Shown here: positions 19,543 through 29,137 of the stretch, piece by piece
Layout: each line of letters begins with the position of its first letter
How positions within the stretch are numbered: the stretch's first letter is position 1
NCBI RefSeq assembly: GCF_000155675.2
Contig: NC_020911.1
Coordinates: 27,501 to 91,500 of the forward strand
Source of the DNA: Octadecabacter antarcticus 307
GTDB lineage: Bacteria; Pseudomonadota; Alphaproteobacteria; Rhodobacterales; Rhodobacteraceae
Direction of reading: 5' to 3'
DNA length: 64,000 nucleotides
Made by a program: the position numbers and the translations under genes
The notes under the pieces: model-generated
Database searches by the model: none
What the model was told of the DNA's origin: nothing
Seen by the model: the letters and a program-made list of their open reading frames with translations, nothing else

Positions 19543-20129
19543 GTCTGCGACCAAAGCGCCAGACCGACCGCGACCAGCATCGACAGCGCCATCGTGATGT
19601 TCACGCGGCGTTGCGCCTGCGGGCCAAGGTCAAGGCGGCGTAAGCTGATCCCCGCGCCAAGCCAGCCAAGGTGCAAGGGTATCCAGATCAGGTTCATGAT
19701 CAGCAGTTTGATCGCCGTCTCTAGCCATAGGGCGTCGGGCATAAAGCTAAAGCCGGTGAACAAAGTTGTGTTCACGACATAGGCTTTGGGGTTGATCGGT
19801 TGCAGGGCCAAACCGTTCCAAAACCCCAGCGGCGTGCGGGCCTCGATAAAGCCAATTTGCGCGCCCGCGCTGGCAATGCGCCAAGCGAGCCACAGTAGGT
19901 ATCCGAGTGAGGCGATCAGCAGTGTTGTGCGTAGCCACGGCAAGGCAAGTGCGGTTGCTGTGACGCCTGAGATCACAAGCATCGCCACCAAATTACTGCC
20001 TGCAAATAGCCCTGCGACGTAGGCCAGCCCGTTACGGTAGCCATAGGCCGCACCGACGCCTGCGGTCGATAAAACACCCGGACCAGGGGAGATGATCAGG
20101 AAGAAAACAGCAGCGGCGAAGGCGAGCAT
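19539..20129 (-). CDS. LysE/RhtB-family exporter
   Basis: A 196-residue membrane protein with six predicted helices. The family signature ISPGPGVLSTAGVGAAYG lies in the first helix region, and GFWNGLALQPINPKAYV in the middle. LysE/RhtB proteins export amino acids or small metabolites from the cytoplasm. ATG 20129 overlaps the stop of the upstream dehydratase gene (ATGA), making this the last gene of the six-gene minus-strand operon. The substrate is unknown. Export of an overflow intermediate of the sugar-acid pathway is one possibility. Confidence 0.8.
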   Translation of the reverse strand: MLAFAAAVFFLIISPGPGVLSTAGVGAAYGYRNGLAYVAGLFAGSNLVAMLVISGVTATALALPWLRTTLLIASLGYLLWLAWRIASAGAQIGFIEARTPLGFWNGLALQPINPKAYVVNTTLFTGFSFMPDALWLETAIKLLIMNLIWIPLHLGWLGAGISLRRLDLGPQAQRRVNITMALSMLVAVGLALWSQT

Positions 20130-21097
20130 CAGGTGACCTCGTACGGGGTCAGTTTTGGCCAATCGAACGTTACACCAATGCCAGCCACATCAGGGGCTAC
20201 GGCGCGTTGATTTTCGACTACCAGCGGGCGCGTGGTGTAACGGTCGATGGGAAAGCTGTGCACTTCAAGCCAGCCGCCATGCGCCTGAGATGACACCAGC
20301 GAAACGTGCAATTCCTGCATCCCGTGCGAACAGACAGGCACGTCGATGCCGCTTGTCATTTCAGCGACTTTGAGCCAGCCCGTGATATCACCGCAGTTGG
20401 AGGTATCAGGTTGGATAAAACCTAGATTGCCTTGGGCCAGAGCCATTTCAAATTCATGGATTGTGTGCAGGTTCTCACCTTGCGTGACCGCCATGCCAGA
20501 GGCGTTTGCGACCTCGGCGTAGCCTGCGTAATCGTCAGGGATGATGGGTTCTTCGAACCAGAGGATGTTTTGATCTTTGACCGCTAGGGCCAGTTCAATC
20601 GCCTGTGCACGGGTGAGTGAATAATTTGCGTCGATCATGAAGGCCGCGTCGGGTCCGATCTGCGAACGCACGGCGCGAATGCGGGCGATGTCGTCGGCCA
20701 TATAAGGTTGGCCGATCTTTATTTTGACGCCGCCAAGGCCTGCGTCGATGTAGCTTTGCACATGGGTCAAAAGTTTGGGCAGGGGATAGGCCAGATCAAT
20801 TCCGCCGCCGTAGGCCTTGCAGGTTTTGCGAGCGCCTCCTGCGACTTGCCACAAGGGTCGATCCAACGCCTGACAGCGCAAATCCCAAAGGGCGATGTCG
20901 ATGGCCGAAATTGCAAAGCTGGCAATACCGCCGCGCCCACCGTTGTAGGAATAGCCAGTGCCACTGCGCCCGTCGTTCAGCGTGACGGTCGCAGTGATCA
21001 GGTGGAAGTGCTGGTGGTCGCCGTGCTTGGCGTCCACCAGCACTTCGTCGAGTGGGACGGCGAACAGTCGTGATGTGACGGCTGTGATCCGCGCCAT
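20129..21097 (-). CDS. Mandelate racemase/muconate lactonizing-type dehydratase with an internal deletion
   Basis: Enolase-superfamily enzyme, 322 residues instead of ~365-375. Barrel motifs are present: KIKIGQP (catalytic Lys pair about 124-126), MIDANYSLT (metal Asp), FEEPI (metal Glu), TQGENL and CSHGMQE (catalytic His). At about residues 53-57 the sequence runs from GTGYSYNGG straight into GGIASFAIS, missing ~45 residues that normally follow the first capping-domain strands. The join carries GGRGG, consistent with deletion between short repeats. The frame is open, but activity is doubtful. The family dehydrates aldonates or aldarates, and the exact substrate is unresolved. It overlaps lysE and lies 4 bases after the hydroxyacid dehydrogenase. 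Confidence 0.7.
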   Translation of the reverse strand: MARITAVTSRLFAVPLDEVLVDAKHGDHQHFHLITATVTLNDGRSGTGYSYNGGRGGIASFAISAIDIALWDLRCQALDRPLWQVAGGARKTCKAYGGGIDLAYPLPKLLTHVQSYIDAGLGGVKIKIGQPYMADDIARIRAVRSQIGPDAAFMIDANYSLTRAQAIELALAVKDQNILWFEEPIIPDDYAGYAEVANASGMAVTQGENLHTIHEFEMALAQGNLGFIQPDTSNCGDITGWLKVAEMTSGIDVPVCSHGMQELHVSLVSSQAHGGWLEVHSFPIDRYTTRPLVVENQRAVAPDVAGIGVTFDWPKLTPYEVT

Positions 21098-21101
21098 TTC
21101 G

Positions 21102-22031
21102 CTACATCCCGTCGCATTCTGGCACTGGGCTGATCACGGTGCCGTCGCTGAGATGCTGCAACAAATTGTCAACCGTCAGCGCCCCCATCGCGGCGCGGGT
21201 TTCAACCGTTCCGCTCCCGACGTGCGGCAACAGAATCGTGTTGGGCAGATCGCGCAGCGCTTGAGGTACATGCGGTTCTGCGGCGAACACGTCCAGGCCT
21301 GCCCAGCCGAGCGCGCCAGATCGCAAGGCGGCGATCATCGCGTCCTCGTCCACGACAGACCCGCGCGCGACGTTGATCAAGGTGCCTTGTGGACCAAGTG
21401 CTGCCAACACATCGGCGTTGACGATTTTGTTCGTCGCAGGACCGCCCGGGGTGATGCAGACCAGAACGTCACAGTCCACGGCCATCGTTTTGAGGTCGTC
21501 GTAGTATTTGTAAGCGACGTCTTTTTTGCTGCGGCTGTGGTAGACGATTGTGGGGGTCCATGGCGCGAGTTTATCGGCGATCGCTTGGCCAATGCGACCG
21601 AGACCCAGAATGCCGATGGTTTGATTATCCGCCGAGCGGGTGAGGGGGGCGTTGCCCTTGGCCTCCCACGCGCCGGAACGCACATAGGCATCGTCGCGCA
21701 AAGCTTCGCGGTAGCAGGCGAGCATCAGCAAAACAGCCGTGGTGGCGACTTCGGCGTTCAGCACATTCGGTGTATGCGTGACGACGATGCCGCGTTTCAC
21801 GGCTTCGGTTGTGTCGATGGCGTCGTAACCCACGCCGTAGCACGAGATGTGCTTGAGGTTGGGCAAGGACGCCATGATATCGGGTTTGATCCCGTCGTGA
21901 CCGTTGGTGCAAACATGGGTAATCTTATCGGCGGGGTAGCCGCCATCCGCCAGTTTGTGGATGGTGAATTTATCCGCCATCCGCTCCAGCATTTTATCGG
22001 TGGCCCCCCCGATGAGCAAAAGATCAGGCAT
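21102..22031 (-). CDS. D-isomer-specific 2-hydroxyacid dehydrogenase (glyoxylate/hydroxypyruvate reductase type)
   Basis: A 309-residue NAD(P)-dependent enzyme. The nucleotide motif [13 protein letters not shown] (about 146-158), the substrate Arg in [10 protein letters not shown] (about 231), the Glu in [10 protein letters not shown] and the His in LPHVGSGT complete the catalytic triad. It reduces 2-keto acids such as glyoxylate or hydroxypyruvate to the 2-hydroxy acid. Its first 8 bases overlap the FAH-family gene, showing translational coupling. In this operon it may dispose of the C2/C3 keto acid released by aldol or hydrolytic cleavage. Confidence 0.85.
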   Translation of the reverse strand: MPDLLLIGGATDKMLERMADKFTIHKLADGGYPADKITHVCTNGHDGIKPDIMASLPNLKHISCYGVGYDAIDTTEAVKRGIVVTHTPNVLNAEVATTAVLLMLACYREALRDDAYVRSGAWEAKGNAPLTRSADNQTIGILGLGRIGQAIADKLAPWTPTIVYHSRSKKDVAYKYYDDLKTMAVDCDVLVCITPGGPATNKIVNADVLAALGPQGTLINVARGSVVDEDAMIAALRSGALGWAGLDVFAAEPHVPQALRDLPNTILLPHVGSGTVETRAAMGALTVDNLLQHLSDGTVISPVPECDGM

Positions 22032-22869
22032 CTTGACCGACCTCCTGTCGCTGCTGGCCGAGGCCTTGGATCGTCAGTTCCATCACATCGCCAACCTTAA
22101 GGTAAATCGGTTCAGGCTTCATGCCCATCGCCACACCCGGAGGCGTGCCCGTGGTGATCACATCGCCCGGATGCAGGGTCATCAAGCCGCTCAGGTGTTC
22201 GATGATTTTGGCAACGGTGAAGATCATCGTCGATGTGTTTCCAGTCTGCATCCGCTTGCCGTTCACATCGAGCGACATAGCAAGGTTTTGCGGATCGGCT
22301 ACTTCATCACGGGTCACCAGCCACGGACCTGTCGGGCCAAATGTGTCGCAGGATTTACCCTTGGTCCATTGTCCTGTCAGTTGCGTTTGAAAGTGCCGCT
22401 CGCTGACGTCGTTGATTACGCAGTAGCCCGCGACATGGTCCAGCGCGTTTTCTTTGCTGACGTATTTGGCTGTCTTGCCGATGACGACACCCAGCTCGAC
22501 TTCCCAGTCGGTGTGGGTTGAGCCGCGCGGCATGACCACGTCGTCATTGGGGCCGACGACCGCGGAGTTGGCTTTGAAGAACAGGATCGGATGCTCGGGG
22601 ATTGCCGCACCGGTTTCGGCGGCGTGGTCAGAGTAGTTCAGACCGATGCACAGGAACTTGCCGATGTTGCCAACACAGGCACCGAGGCGTGGGGTGCCGC
22701 TGACGGTGGGCAGGGTGCTGGGGTCAAGGCTGCGCAGTTTATCCAGTGTCGCGTCGTCCAGCATATCGCCCGTGATGTCAGCCACATGGGCTGACAGATC
22801 GCGCAAGTTATCACCGTCCATCAGGCCAGCTTTTTCTGCGCCTGTGTCTCCGTAACGTACAAGTTTCAT
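22024..22869 (-). CDS. Fumarylacetoacetate hydrolase-family enzyme, possibly 2,4-diketo-3-deoxy-sugar-acid hydrolase
   Basis: A 281-residue FAH-superfamily protein. The family core is visible: FLCIGLNYSDHAAETG (about 72-87), then WEVELGVVIG with the metal Glu residues, VINDVSERHFQ with the metal Asp, and TTGTPPGVAMG near the end. Members hydrolyse diketo acids or ureidoglycolate. The upstream SDR resembles 2-keto-3-deoxy-L-fuconate dehydrogenase, so cleavage of 2,4-diketo-3-deoxy-L-fuconate to pyruvate and lactate is the most coherent reading. That assignment is inference from neighbours. It lies 12 bases after the IlvD-type dehydratase gene. Confidence 0.72.
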   Translation of the reverse strand: MKLVRYGDTGAEKAGLMDGDNLRDLSAHVADITGDMLDDATLDKLRSLDPSTLPTVSGTPRLGACVGNIGKFLCIGLNYSDHAAETGAAIPEHPILFFKANSAVVGPNDDVVMPRGSTHTDWEVELGVVIGKTAKYVSKENALDHVAGYCVINDVSERHFQTQLTGQWTKGKSCDTFGPTGPWLVTRDEVADPQNLAMSLDVNGKRMQTGNTSTMIFTVAKIIEHLSGLMTLHPGDVITTGTPPGVAMGMKPEPIYLKVGDVMELTIQGLGQQRQEVGQDA

Positions 22870-22881
22870 TGTTTTTTCCTT

Positions 22882-24681
22882 TTAGTGATTGTCGCGCGGC
22901 ATATACGTGCGGGCGAGGTCTTGATATTCGGTGGAACCGTCCAGCGTCATGCCCTCATCAAAGCGGCCGACCTTTTCGCGGAACAGCGCCTGCCATGGGG
23001 TCTGGCTTTTGGGGATAGCATAGCCGCCCGTCGCCGCTAGCTTGCGGGCGCGATCGGCCAACTCTTCCAATGGGACAAGCATGTCGGTGGTGCATTTGTT
23101 TAAGTCGATGCGCACGCGGTCACCCGTTTGTAATAACGCCAGTCCGCCACCATCGGCAGCCTCGGGCGAGGCGTTCAGGATCGAGGGAGAACCAGAGGTG
23201 CCAGATTGCCGGCCGTCACCGATACACGGCAAGGCTTCGACGCCTTGTTTGAGAAGATAAGCGGGCGGGCGCATGTTCACGACTTCCGCCCCGCCGGGAT
23301 AACCCTTGGGTCCTGCGCCGCGCATGAACAACATGCATTGCGCGTCGATTTTTTCGGCGGGATCATCGATGCGGTGGTGGAAATCTTCTGGGCCTTCAAA
23401 GACGATCGCGCGGCCTTCAAAAGCGTTAGGGTCATCAGGATTGGACAAATATGTCGCACGGAACGCGGGGCTAATCACGGAGGTTTTCATCAAGGCGCTG
23501 TCGAACAGATTGCCCTTCATATTGATAAAACCTGCCTTCGCCTTTAGCGGATCGCTTACGGGTTTGATCACGAGGGTATCTGCGCTGCGTTTTGCTTTGC
23601 AATTGTCGCCTATGGTTTGCCCGTTGGCGGTGATGGCCTTTGGGTGGGGCAGCATGTCCGCGGCCATCAGTTCGCCGACTACGGCTGGCACGCCACCCGC
23701 ATGTTGGTAGTCTTCACCAAGGTATTCGCCTGCAGGCTGAAGGTTGACCAGAAGCGGCACGTCATGGCCAATCTTTTGCCAGTCGTCATTATCCAGCGAC
23801 ACGCCAAGGTGACGCGCAATGCCGTTCAAATGGATAGGCGCGTTGGTGGAGCCGCCGATGGCCGAGTTAATCACGATGGCGTTTTCAAACGCCTCGCGGG
23901 TCATGATGTCTGAGGGACGCATGTCCTCCCAGACCATCTCGACGATGCGCTTGCCGGTCTCATAACTGATCTGGCCGCGCTCGCGGTAGGGCGCTGGAAT
24001 CGCGGCTGAACCGGGGAGTTGCATGCCCAAGGCTTCGGCCAAGGAATTCATCGTCGTGGCGGTACCCATGGTGTTGCAATAGCCGACTGAGGGCGCGGAT
24101 GAGGCCACAAGATCCATAAACCCGTCATTGTCGATTTCACCAGCGGCGAGCATTTCGCGGGCCTTCCAAACAACAGTGCCAGAGCCGGTGCGTTCGCCAT
24201 TGAACCAGCCGTTCAGCATCGGGCCGACGCTAAGGGCAATCGCGGGAATGTTCACGGTGGCGGCGGCCATCAGGAGGGCAGGGGTGGTTTTGTCACAGCC
24301 AATATTTAGAACAACACCGTCCAGCGGATAGCCGAACAGGGTTTCCACCAGCGACAGATACGCAAGGTTGCGGTCCAGCATCGCGGTGGGGCGTTTGCCG
24401 GTTTCTTGGATCGGATGCACAGGCACTTCGATGCAGGTGCCGCCCGCGGCAATAATGCCATCGCGCACACGCTTGGTCAGTTCCAGATGGTGGCGGTTAC
24501 AGGGGCTAAGGTCGCTGCCAGTTTGGGCAATCGCGATGATCGGTTTGCCTGATTGCAGCTCCTCGCGGGTCAGGCCGTAGTTTAGGTAACGTTCCAGATA
24601 CAGCGCAGTCATTTCCGGATTGTCAGGGTTCATGAACCACTTGCGGCTTCGTAGATCTTCTATACTGATTTTCTTGCTCAT
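22882..24681 (-). CDS. IlvD/Edd-family sugar-acid dehydratase (arabinonate/xylonate type)
   Basis: A 599-residue protein of the length typical for sugar-acid branch IlvD/Edd dehydratases. Fe-S cluster cysteines appear in [21 protein letters not shown] and [13 protein letters not shown]. The C-terminal swivel domain carries [12 protein letters not shown]. It dehydrates an aldonate to its 2-keto-3-deoxy acid in the cytosol. ATG 24681 overlaps the SDR stop (ATGA). It appears intact and could do the job of the damaged MR/MLE-type dehydratase in the same operon, although the substrates may differ. L-arabinonate, D-xylonate and L-fuconate are all possible. Confidence 0.82.
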   Translation of the reverse strand: MSKKISIEDLRSRKWFMNPDNPEMTALYLERYLNYGLTREELQSGKPIIAIAQTGSDLSPCNRHHLELTKRVRDGIIAAGGTCIEVPVHPIQETGKRPTAMLDRNLAYLSLVETLFGYPLDGVVLNIGCDKTTPALLMAAATVNIPAIALSVGPMLNGWFNGERTGSGTVVWKAREMLAAGEIDNDGFMDLVASSAPSVGYCNTMGTATTMNSLAEALGMQLPGSAAIPAPYRERGQISYETGKRIVEMVWEDMRPSDIMTREAFENAIVINSAIGGSTNAPIHLNGIARHLGVSLDNDDWQKIGHDVPLLVNLQPAGEYLGEDYQHAGGVPAVVGELMAADMLPHPKAITANGQTIGDNCKAKRSADTLVIKPVSDPLKAKAGFINMKGNLFDSALMKTSVISPAFRATYLSNPDDPNAFEGRAIVFEGPEDFHHRIDDPAEKIDAQCMLFMRGAGPKGYPGGAEVVNMRPPAYLLKQGVEALPCIGDGRQSGTSGSPSILNASPEAADGGGLALLQTGDRVRIDLNKCTTDMLVPLEELADRARKLAATGGYAIPKSQTPWQALFREKVGRFDEGMTLDGSTEYQDLARTYMPRDNH

Positions 24682-25424
24682 TGGCCTGACCAACCTCCGT
24701 CGATGATATGTGGGTGCCCGGTCGTGAACGCACTTTCGTCACTGGCAAGGTAGACCACGAGGGCTGCGATTTCTTCGGCGGTTGCGACGCGGCCCATGGG
24801 CTGGCGTTCGACGAACTGCTTGAGGGCGGCTTCTTTACTGCCCAATTCCTTGCCCAACTGATCAACGCGGTCTTGCCAACTGGGGGAGTCTACGGTGCCA
24901 GGGCAGATGCAATTACAGCGGATGCCTTGAGACATATAGTCAACGGCAACCGATTTGGTCAGACCGATAACAGCCGCCTTGGTCGTGCCATAAATAAAGC
25001 GGTTCGGCGCGCCGATCACGTTAGAACAAGCGGACGACATGTTGATAATCGATCCTGTGCCGCGCTCTAGCATGGCGGGCAAGGCGGCGCGGATTGTGCG
25101 CAGCATGGAGCGGACATTGAGGTCGAGCGCGAAGTCAAGTTCATCATCTGTCGCGTCCAGAATTGAACCATGGTGCACAAAGCCTGCGCAGTTAAACAGC
25201 ACGTCAGGATTGGCGCGCGCGACACCCTCAGTGACGCTGTCGTCACTGAGGGCATCAAGGGCAAACGTCTCGACACCCGTCAATGTTGCCAAGGCTTCGG
25301 CGTTGACGTCGGTGGCGAAAACCTGTGCGCCTTCAGCTGCCATCGCCAAAGCGCTGGCGCGTCCAATGCCTTGGCCCGCTGCGGTGACTAAGACACGCTT
25401 TCCTTCAAGTCTTTGTTTTGTCAT
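24678..25424 (-). CDS. SDR resembling 2-keto-3-deoxy-L-fuconate dehydrogenase
   Basis: A 248-residue short-chain dehydrogenase: [12 protein letters not shown] (about 14-25), [14 protein letters not shown] (about 81-94), NMSSACS with the catalytic Ser, and Tyr/Lys in [14 protein letters not shown]. The segments FVHHG and [14 protein letters not shown] are characteristic of the DHRS6/L-KDF dehydrogenase group, which oxidises the C4 hydroxyl of 2-keto-3-deoxy-L-fuconate. It is the first gene of the minus-strand operon. A GGTATACC operator lies 115 bases upstream, shared with the divergent uxaA-type gene. Confidence 0.72.
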   Translation of the reverse strand: MTKQRLEGKRVLVTAAGQGIGRASALAMAAEGAQVFATDVNAEALATLTGVETFALDALSDDSVTEGVARANPDVLFNCAGFVHHGSILDATDDELDFALDLNVRSMLRTIRAALPAMLERGTGSIINMSSACSNVIGAPNRFIYGTTKAAVIGLTKSVAVDYMSQGIRCNCICPGTVDSPSWQDRVDQLGKELGSKEAALKQFVERQPMGRVATAEEIAALVVYLASDESAFTTGHPHIIDGGWSGQ

Positions 25425-25538
25425 GAATATCCCCCTCCAATTTCACGTCGCATTCGAAAGCAACTCCATCGTGGTCCCTGTCTGGGTTTCACATGGGATT
25501 TCGCTTTGACTTCTTAGCACTATACGCGCGATATTCTA

Positions 25539-25554
25539 ATTTGGTATACCAAAT
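25539..25554. promoter_or_regulatory. GGTATACC operator 1 (SDR operon / uxaA-type operon)
   Basis: ATTTGGTATACCAAAT is a perfect 16-bp palindrome in the 223-bp gap between the divergent starts at 25424 and 25648. It is one of seven such sites in 25-48 kb and is identical to the site at 48102. The likely binding protein is the GntR/FCD regulator encoded at 36767-37456. Confidence 0.75.
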
Positions 25555-25647
25555 CGTACTTCATTTTCGGCCTGCAAACTCCCATGCAGTGCCCAACCGT
25601 CTGAGCGCGTGTGAAATGCGCGCCAATTGAGAAAGCAAAAGTATCCT

Positions 25648-27156
25648 ATGGACAGTGTGCGCCTTGACCCTTCCGACAATGTTGTGACTGCAACCCGCGC
25701 GCTTGCCGCCGATGCCGAGGTTGAGGGCATTGCGACAGCAGGGCTGGTCCCGTCTGGTCACAAGGTCGCGACAATGGCGATTGCGCAGGGCGAGGCGGTG
25801 CGCAAATACGCGCAGGTCATCGGCTACGCATCGCAAGACATCGCGGCGGGCGATCACGTGCACACGCATAATACTGAGTTTCGCAATACTGAGGCCGACT
25901 ATGAATTTTCGACCGACTTGCGCCCTGTTGCGATGGTGCCCGAGGATCAGCGCGATACGTTCATGGGTTATCGTCGTGAAAACGGCAGCGTCGGGACGCG
26001 CAATTATATTGCCATCGTCACGTCAGTGAATTGTTCGGCCACGGCGGCGCGAATGATAGCAGATTACTTTACGCCTGACATCATGGCGCAGTATCCCAAC
26101 GTCGATGGTGTCGCGGCGTTCGTGCATGGCACGGGGTGCGGCATGGCGGGCGATGGCGACGGGTTTGAGGCCTTGCAGCGGGTGATGTGGGGCTATGCGC
26201 GTCACCCCAATCATGCGGGTGTTTTGATGGTGGGTCTGGGATGCGAGATGAACCAGATTGATTGGTTGCTCGACGCATGGGGTCTAAAGCAGGGGCCTTT
26301 GTTTCAGGCGATGAACATTCAGAATGTTGCGGGTTTGCGGCGCACGGTCGAGCTGGGCATCGAAAAAGTCGCGGCGATGTTGCCACTGGCGAACGAAGCG
26401 GAGCGGACGCCTTGTCCCGCGTCCGAATTGAAAGTTGCGTTACAATGTGGCGGATCGGATGCGTGGTCGGGGATCACGGCGAATCCTGCGCTTGGATATG
26501 CGTGTGATTTGCTGGTGGCCCAAGGCGGGACAGGCGTTTTGGCTGAAACGCCTGAAATTTATGGCGCCGAGCATTTGTTGACACGTCGCGCGGTGGATCG
26601 CGCTGTCGGCGACAAGCTGATCGGATTGATCAGCTGGTGGCAGGACTACACGACGCGCAACCGCGGCTCGATGGATAACAATCCGTCTCCTGGTAACAAA
26701 AAGGGCGGGCTGACGACGATCCTTGAAAAATCGCTTGGTGCTGCGGCAAAGGGGGGCACCACGCCTTTGACCGGCGTCTATAAATACGCGGAAACCGTAA
26801 CGGCCCATGGCTTCACCTTTATGGACAGCCCCGGCTATGACCCTGCGTCGGTCACAGGGCAAATCGCGGGCGGCTGCAATTTGGTGTGCTTCACCACAGG
26901 GCGCGGGTCGGCGTTTGGATCAAAGCCCAGCCCGACGATCAAGGTCGCGACAAACTCCGAAATGGCGGCACGTATGTCTGAGGACATGGACGTGGACGCG
27001 GGCACGATCCTAAGCGGCGGCGTCAGCGTGGCACAAAAAGGGCGCGAGCTTTACGAGATGTTCTTGGCCGTTGCCTCGGGCGAGGCCAGTAAGTCCGAGG
27101 CGCAGGGGCTTGGCGATTACGAATTTGTTCCGTGGCAAATCGGCGCTGTGATGTGA
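25648..27156 (+). CDS. uxaA: UxaA/GarD-family dehydratase (altronate dehydratase type)
   Basis: A 502-residue two-domain protein. An N-terminal SAF domain (to about residue 90, ending AGDHVHTHN) is followed by the UxaA catalytic domain with GSVGTRNYIAI (about 117), VHGTGCGMAGDGDG and GLGCEMNQID. Members dehydrate altronate, galactarate or related acids with Fe2+. This copy is full length, unlike the uxaA remnant at 15898, and sits under the GGTATACC regulon rather than the hexuronate operator, so its true substrate may differ from altronate. ATG 25648 is preferred. Its stop overlaps the next start (GTGA). Confidence 0.8.
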   Translation: MDSVRLDPSDNVVTATRALAADAEVEGIATAGLVPSGHKVATMAIAQGEAVRKYAQVIGYASQDIAAGDHVHTHNTEFRNTEADYEFSTDLRPVAMVPEDQRDTFMGYRRENGSVGTRNYIAIVTSVNCSATAARMIADYFTPDIMAQYPNVDGVAAFVHGTGCGMAGDGDGFEALQRVMWGYARHPNHAGVLMVGLGCEMNQIDWLLDAWGLKQGPLFQAMNIQNVAGLRRTVELGIEKVAAMLPLANEAERTPCPASELKVALQCGGSDAWSGITANPALGYACDLLVAQGGTGVLAETPEIYGAEHLLTRRAVDRAVGDKLIGLISWWQDYTTRNRGSMDNNPSPGNKKGGLTTILEKSLGAAAKGGTTPLTGVYKYAETVTAHGFTFMDSPGYDPASVTGQIAGGCNLVCFTTGRGSAFGSKPSPTIKVATNSEMAARMSEDMDVDAGTILSGGVSVAQKGRELYEMFLAVASGEASKSEAQGLGDYEFVPWQIGAVM

Positions 27157-28148
27157 GGCGACTTGTCGTCATCGGTGGCGGGCTGATTGGCATCCGTCAT
27201 GTGCAAGCGGTTCAAGCGCATGAAGACTGCGAGCTGGTCGGCTTGGTCGATCCAAATTTGGGCATTGTGGCGGGGGATGTGGCGCGGTTTGCCGATATGG
27301 CCGACGTGCCTGACGGCGTTGACGGTGCGATCATTGCGACGCCAACGGGGCTGCACGCGGCCCATGGAATTGCGGCGGCAAAGCGGGGTTGGCATGTGCT
27401 GATCGAAAAACCGGTCGCCGCTGATGTGGCAGGGTCGCAGGCATTGCAAGCGGCATTGAGCAACGCTGGAGTGCAGTCATTGGTCGGTCATCATCGCCGC
27501 TATCATGCGTCTGTGCGCCAGTTGCGCGCGATGCTGGCAGAGGGCGCGATTGGTACGCCTGTGACAGCCAGTTTGATCTGGGCGATGCGCAAACCGGATG
27601 ACTATTTCGATGGGAATTGGCGTACGGCTGGCGGATCGCCGGTGATGATCAACCTCGTTCATGACATTGATATCTTGCGCTTCGTCTTGGGTGAAATCAG
27701 CGACGTCGCCTGTCTTGCTGGTGCGCCGCTGCGCGATGGTGGACGCATCGAAAGCGGGGCGGTCGCCCTGCGTTTTGAACGGGGCGTTACTGCGACAATC
27801 AGTTTTGCAGACACAGCGCCCAGCCCTTGGGGGTTCGAGGCGGGTACGGGCGAGAACCCTAATGTTGGCACCACAAACCAAGACATGATGTGGATCACAG
27901 GCACGCAAGGCGGCATCAGTTTTCCGTCGTTGACCCAATGGAACGGTGTGGACTGGGGTCAGGCGGCTCAGACGGTGCCCGTCGATGTGGCGGTCAACGA
28001 AGCCGTCCCATTGGCCGCGCAATTGGATCACTTCTTGGATGTCATTGGGGGCGCCGCGCCCTTGATTGATGTGGCCGACGCCACTCGGACATTGCAAGTA
28101 GCATTGGACATTGAAACGCAATTACGTGGCACCGGCGCTGCGACATGA
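27153..28148 (+). CDS. Gfo/Idh/MocA-family oxidoreductase
   Basis: A 331-residue NAD(P)-dependent dehydrogenase with an N-terminal Rossmann motif VIGGGLIGIRH (about 5-15), the family's EKPVA (about 88-92, catalytic Lys), and a C-terminal sheet domain containing GGSPVMINLVHDIDILR with its conserved His. GTG 27153 overlaps the uxaA-type stop by 4 bases, so they are coupled. The family oxidises many sugars and inositols. D-apiose dehydrogenase also belongs to it, and that would suit the apionate genes downstream, but nothing in the sequence alone proves it. Confidence 0.75.
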   Translation: MRRLVVIGGGLIGIRHVQAVQAHEDCELVGLVDPNLGIVAGDVARFADMADVPDGVDGAIIATPTGLHAAHGIAAAKRGWHVLIEKPVAADVAGSQALQAALSNAGVQSLVGHHRRYHASVRQLRAMLAEGAIGTPVTASLIWAMRKPDDYFDGNWRTAGGSPVMINLVHDIDILRFVLGEISDVACLAGAPLRDGGRIESGAVALRFERGVTATISFADTAPSPWGFEAGTGENPNVGTTNQDMMWITGTQGGISFPSLTQWNGVDWGQAAQTVPVDVAVNEAVPLAAQLDHFLDVIGGAAPLIDVADATRTLQVALDIETQLRGTGAAT

Positions 28149-28175
28149 ACATAACGCAGCAAAAAGGACTATATC

Positions 28176-29063
28176 GTGGGTAAACCAGAAATCGGATTTA
28201 TTGGACTAGGGTTAATGGGGGCTGCGATGGCGAACCGTTTGCTGGATCAAGGCTATGCGCTGACGATTACGGCCAACAGATCGCGACCCAATATCGACGC
28301 GGCCGTTGCACGTGGTGCTGCCGAAGTCGGCACCGCCCGCGAGGTCGCAGAGGCCAGCGACATCGTGATGCTCTGCATGGACACTTCGGCCAGTGTCGAA
28401 GCGCGGATGCGCGGCGCGGACGGTGTGATCGCGGGGCTGCGCAAAGATGCGGTGGTCATCGACTTTGGCACATCATTGCCCGGCAGCACACGCATTTTGG
28501 GGGCAGAGGTGGCAGTGGCGGGTGGCCATTATCTTGACGCGCCCTTGGGCCGCACACCCTCCCATGCCAAAGATGGTTTGCTGAACATCATGGCGGCGGG
28601 TGACAAGGCTGTGTTTGATCGCGTCGAACCTGTGCTCAAGGATTTGGGCGAGAACGTCTTTCATCTTGGCGCGTTGGGGTCGGGGCACACGATCAAGCTG
28701 CTCAACAACTTCTTTGGCATGACGGTGGCAAACGCGATGGCCGAAGCCTTTGCTATGGCTGACGTCGCGGAGATCGACCGCAAAAAAGTTTATGACGTAA
28801 TGGCGGCGGGGCCGCTGCATTCAGGCATGATGGATTTCGTTAAAGCCTACGGCGTTGATAACGACCCGAACAAGCTGGAGTTTGCGATCAAAAACGCGGC
28901 CAAGGACGTGGGCTATTACGCGACGATGGCCAAGGATGCGGGCGTTGATAGCATCATGTCCAAAGGCCCGCTCGAGGCGTTGACGCTGGCGCGTGACGCA
29001 GGGCAGGGTGATGAAATGGTCAGCCAGATGGTCGATTTCTTTGCTGATCGTTTCAAGACGTAA
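28176..29063 (+). CDS. 3-hydroxyisobutyrate-dehydrogenase-family oxidoreductase
   Basis: A 295-residue beta-hydroxyacid dehydrogenase. The N-terminal GFIGLGLMGAAMA (about 7-19) binds NAD(P), DAPLGRTPSHAKDG is the substrate-binding segment (about 123-136), and the catalytic Lys lies in GHTIKLLNNFF (about 174). It belongs to the same subgroup as the protein at 46566-47489 (DAPLGRTPKEA), distinct from LtnD. GTG 28176 follows AAAAAGGA. It is the third gene of the operon from 25648. Substrate unknown, probably a 3-hydroxy sugar acid. Confidence 0.75.
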   Translation: MGKPEIGFIGLGLMGAAMANRLLDQGYALTITANRSRPNIDAAVARGAAEVGTAREVAEASDIVMLCMDTSASVEARMRGADGVIAGLRKDAVVIDFGTSLPGSTRILGAEVAVAGGHYLDAPLGRTPSHAKDGLLNIMAAGDKAVFDRVEPVLKDLGENVFHLGALGSGHTIKLLNNFFGMTVANAMAEAFAMADVAEIDRKKVYDVMAAGPLHSGMMDFVKAYGVDNDPNKLEFAIKNAAKDVGYYATMAKDAGVDSIMSKGPLEALTLARDAGQGDEMVSQMVDFFADRFKT

Positions 29064-29096
29064 CGGGATGATTTGACCCGCTTGGCTCGCCCAATC

Positions 29097-29112
29097 ATTT
29101 GGTATACCATTT
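29097..29112. promoter_or_regulatory. GGTATACC operator 2 (ltnD-otn operon)
   Basis: ATTTGGTATACCATTT lies 26 bases before the ltnD start at 29138, inside a 74-base intergenic region. The core is the same as in the other six sites. Its closeness to the start suggests repression by blocking polymerase. Confidence 0.72.
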
Positions 29113-29137
29113 CTATAAATCAACTTAGGAGACTGTT

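Noticed and set aside
27153-28148. Naming the Gfo/Idh protein D-apiose dehydrogenase
   Set aside because: The family is right and the context is suggestive, but no specific motif supports it, and it is in a different operon from apnO.
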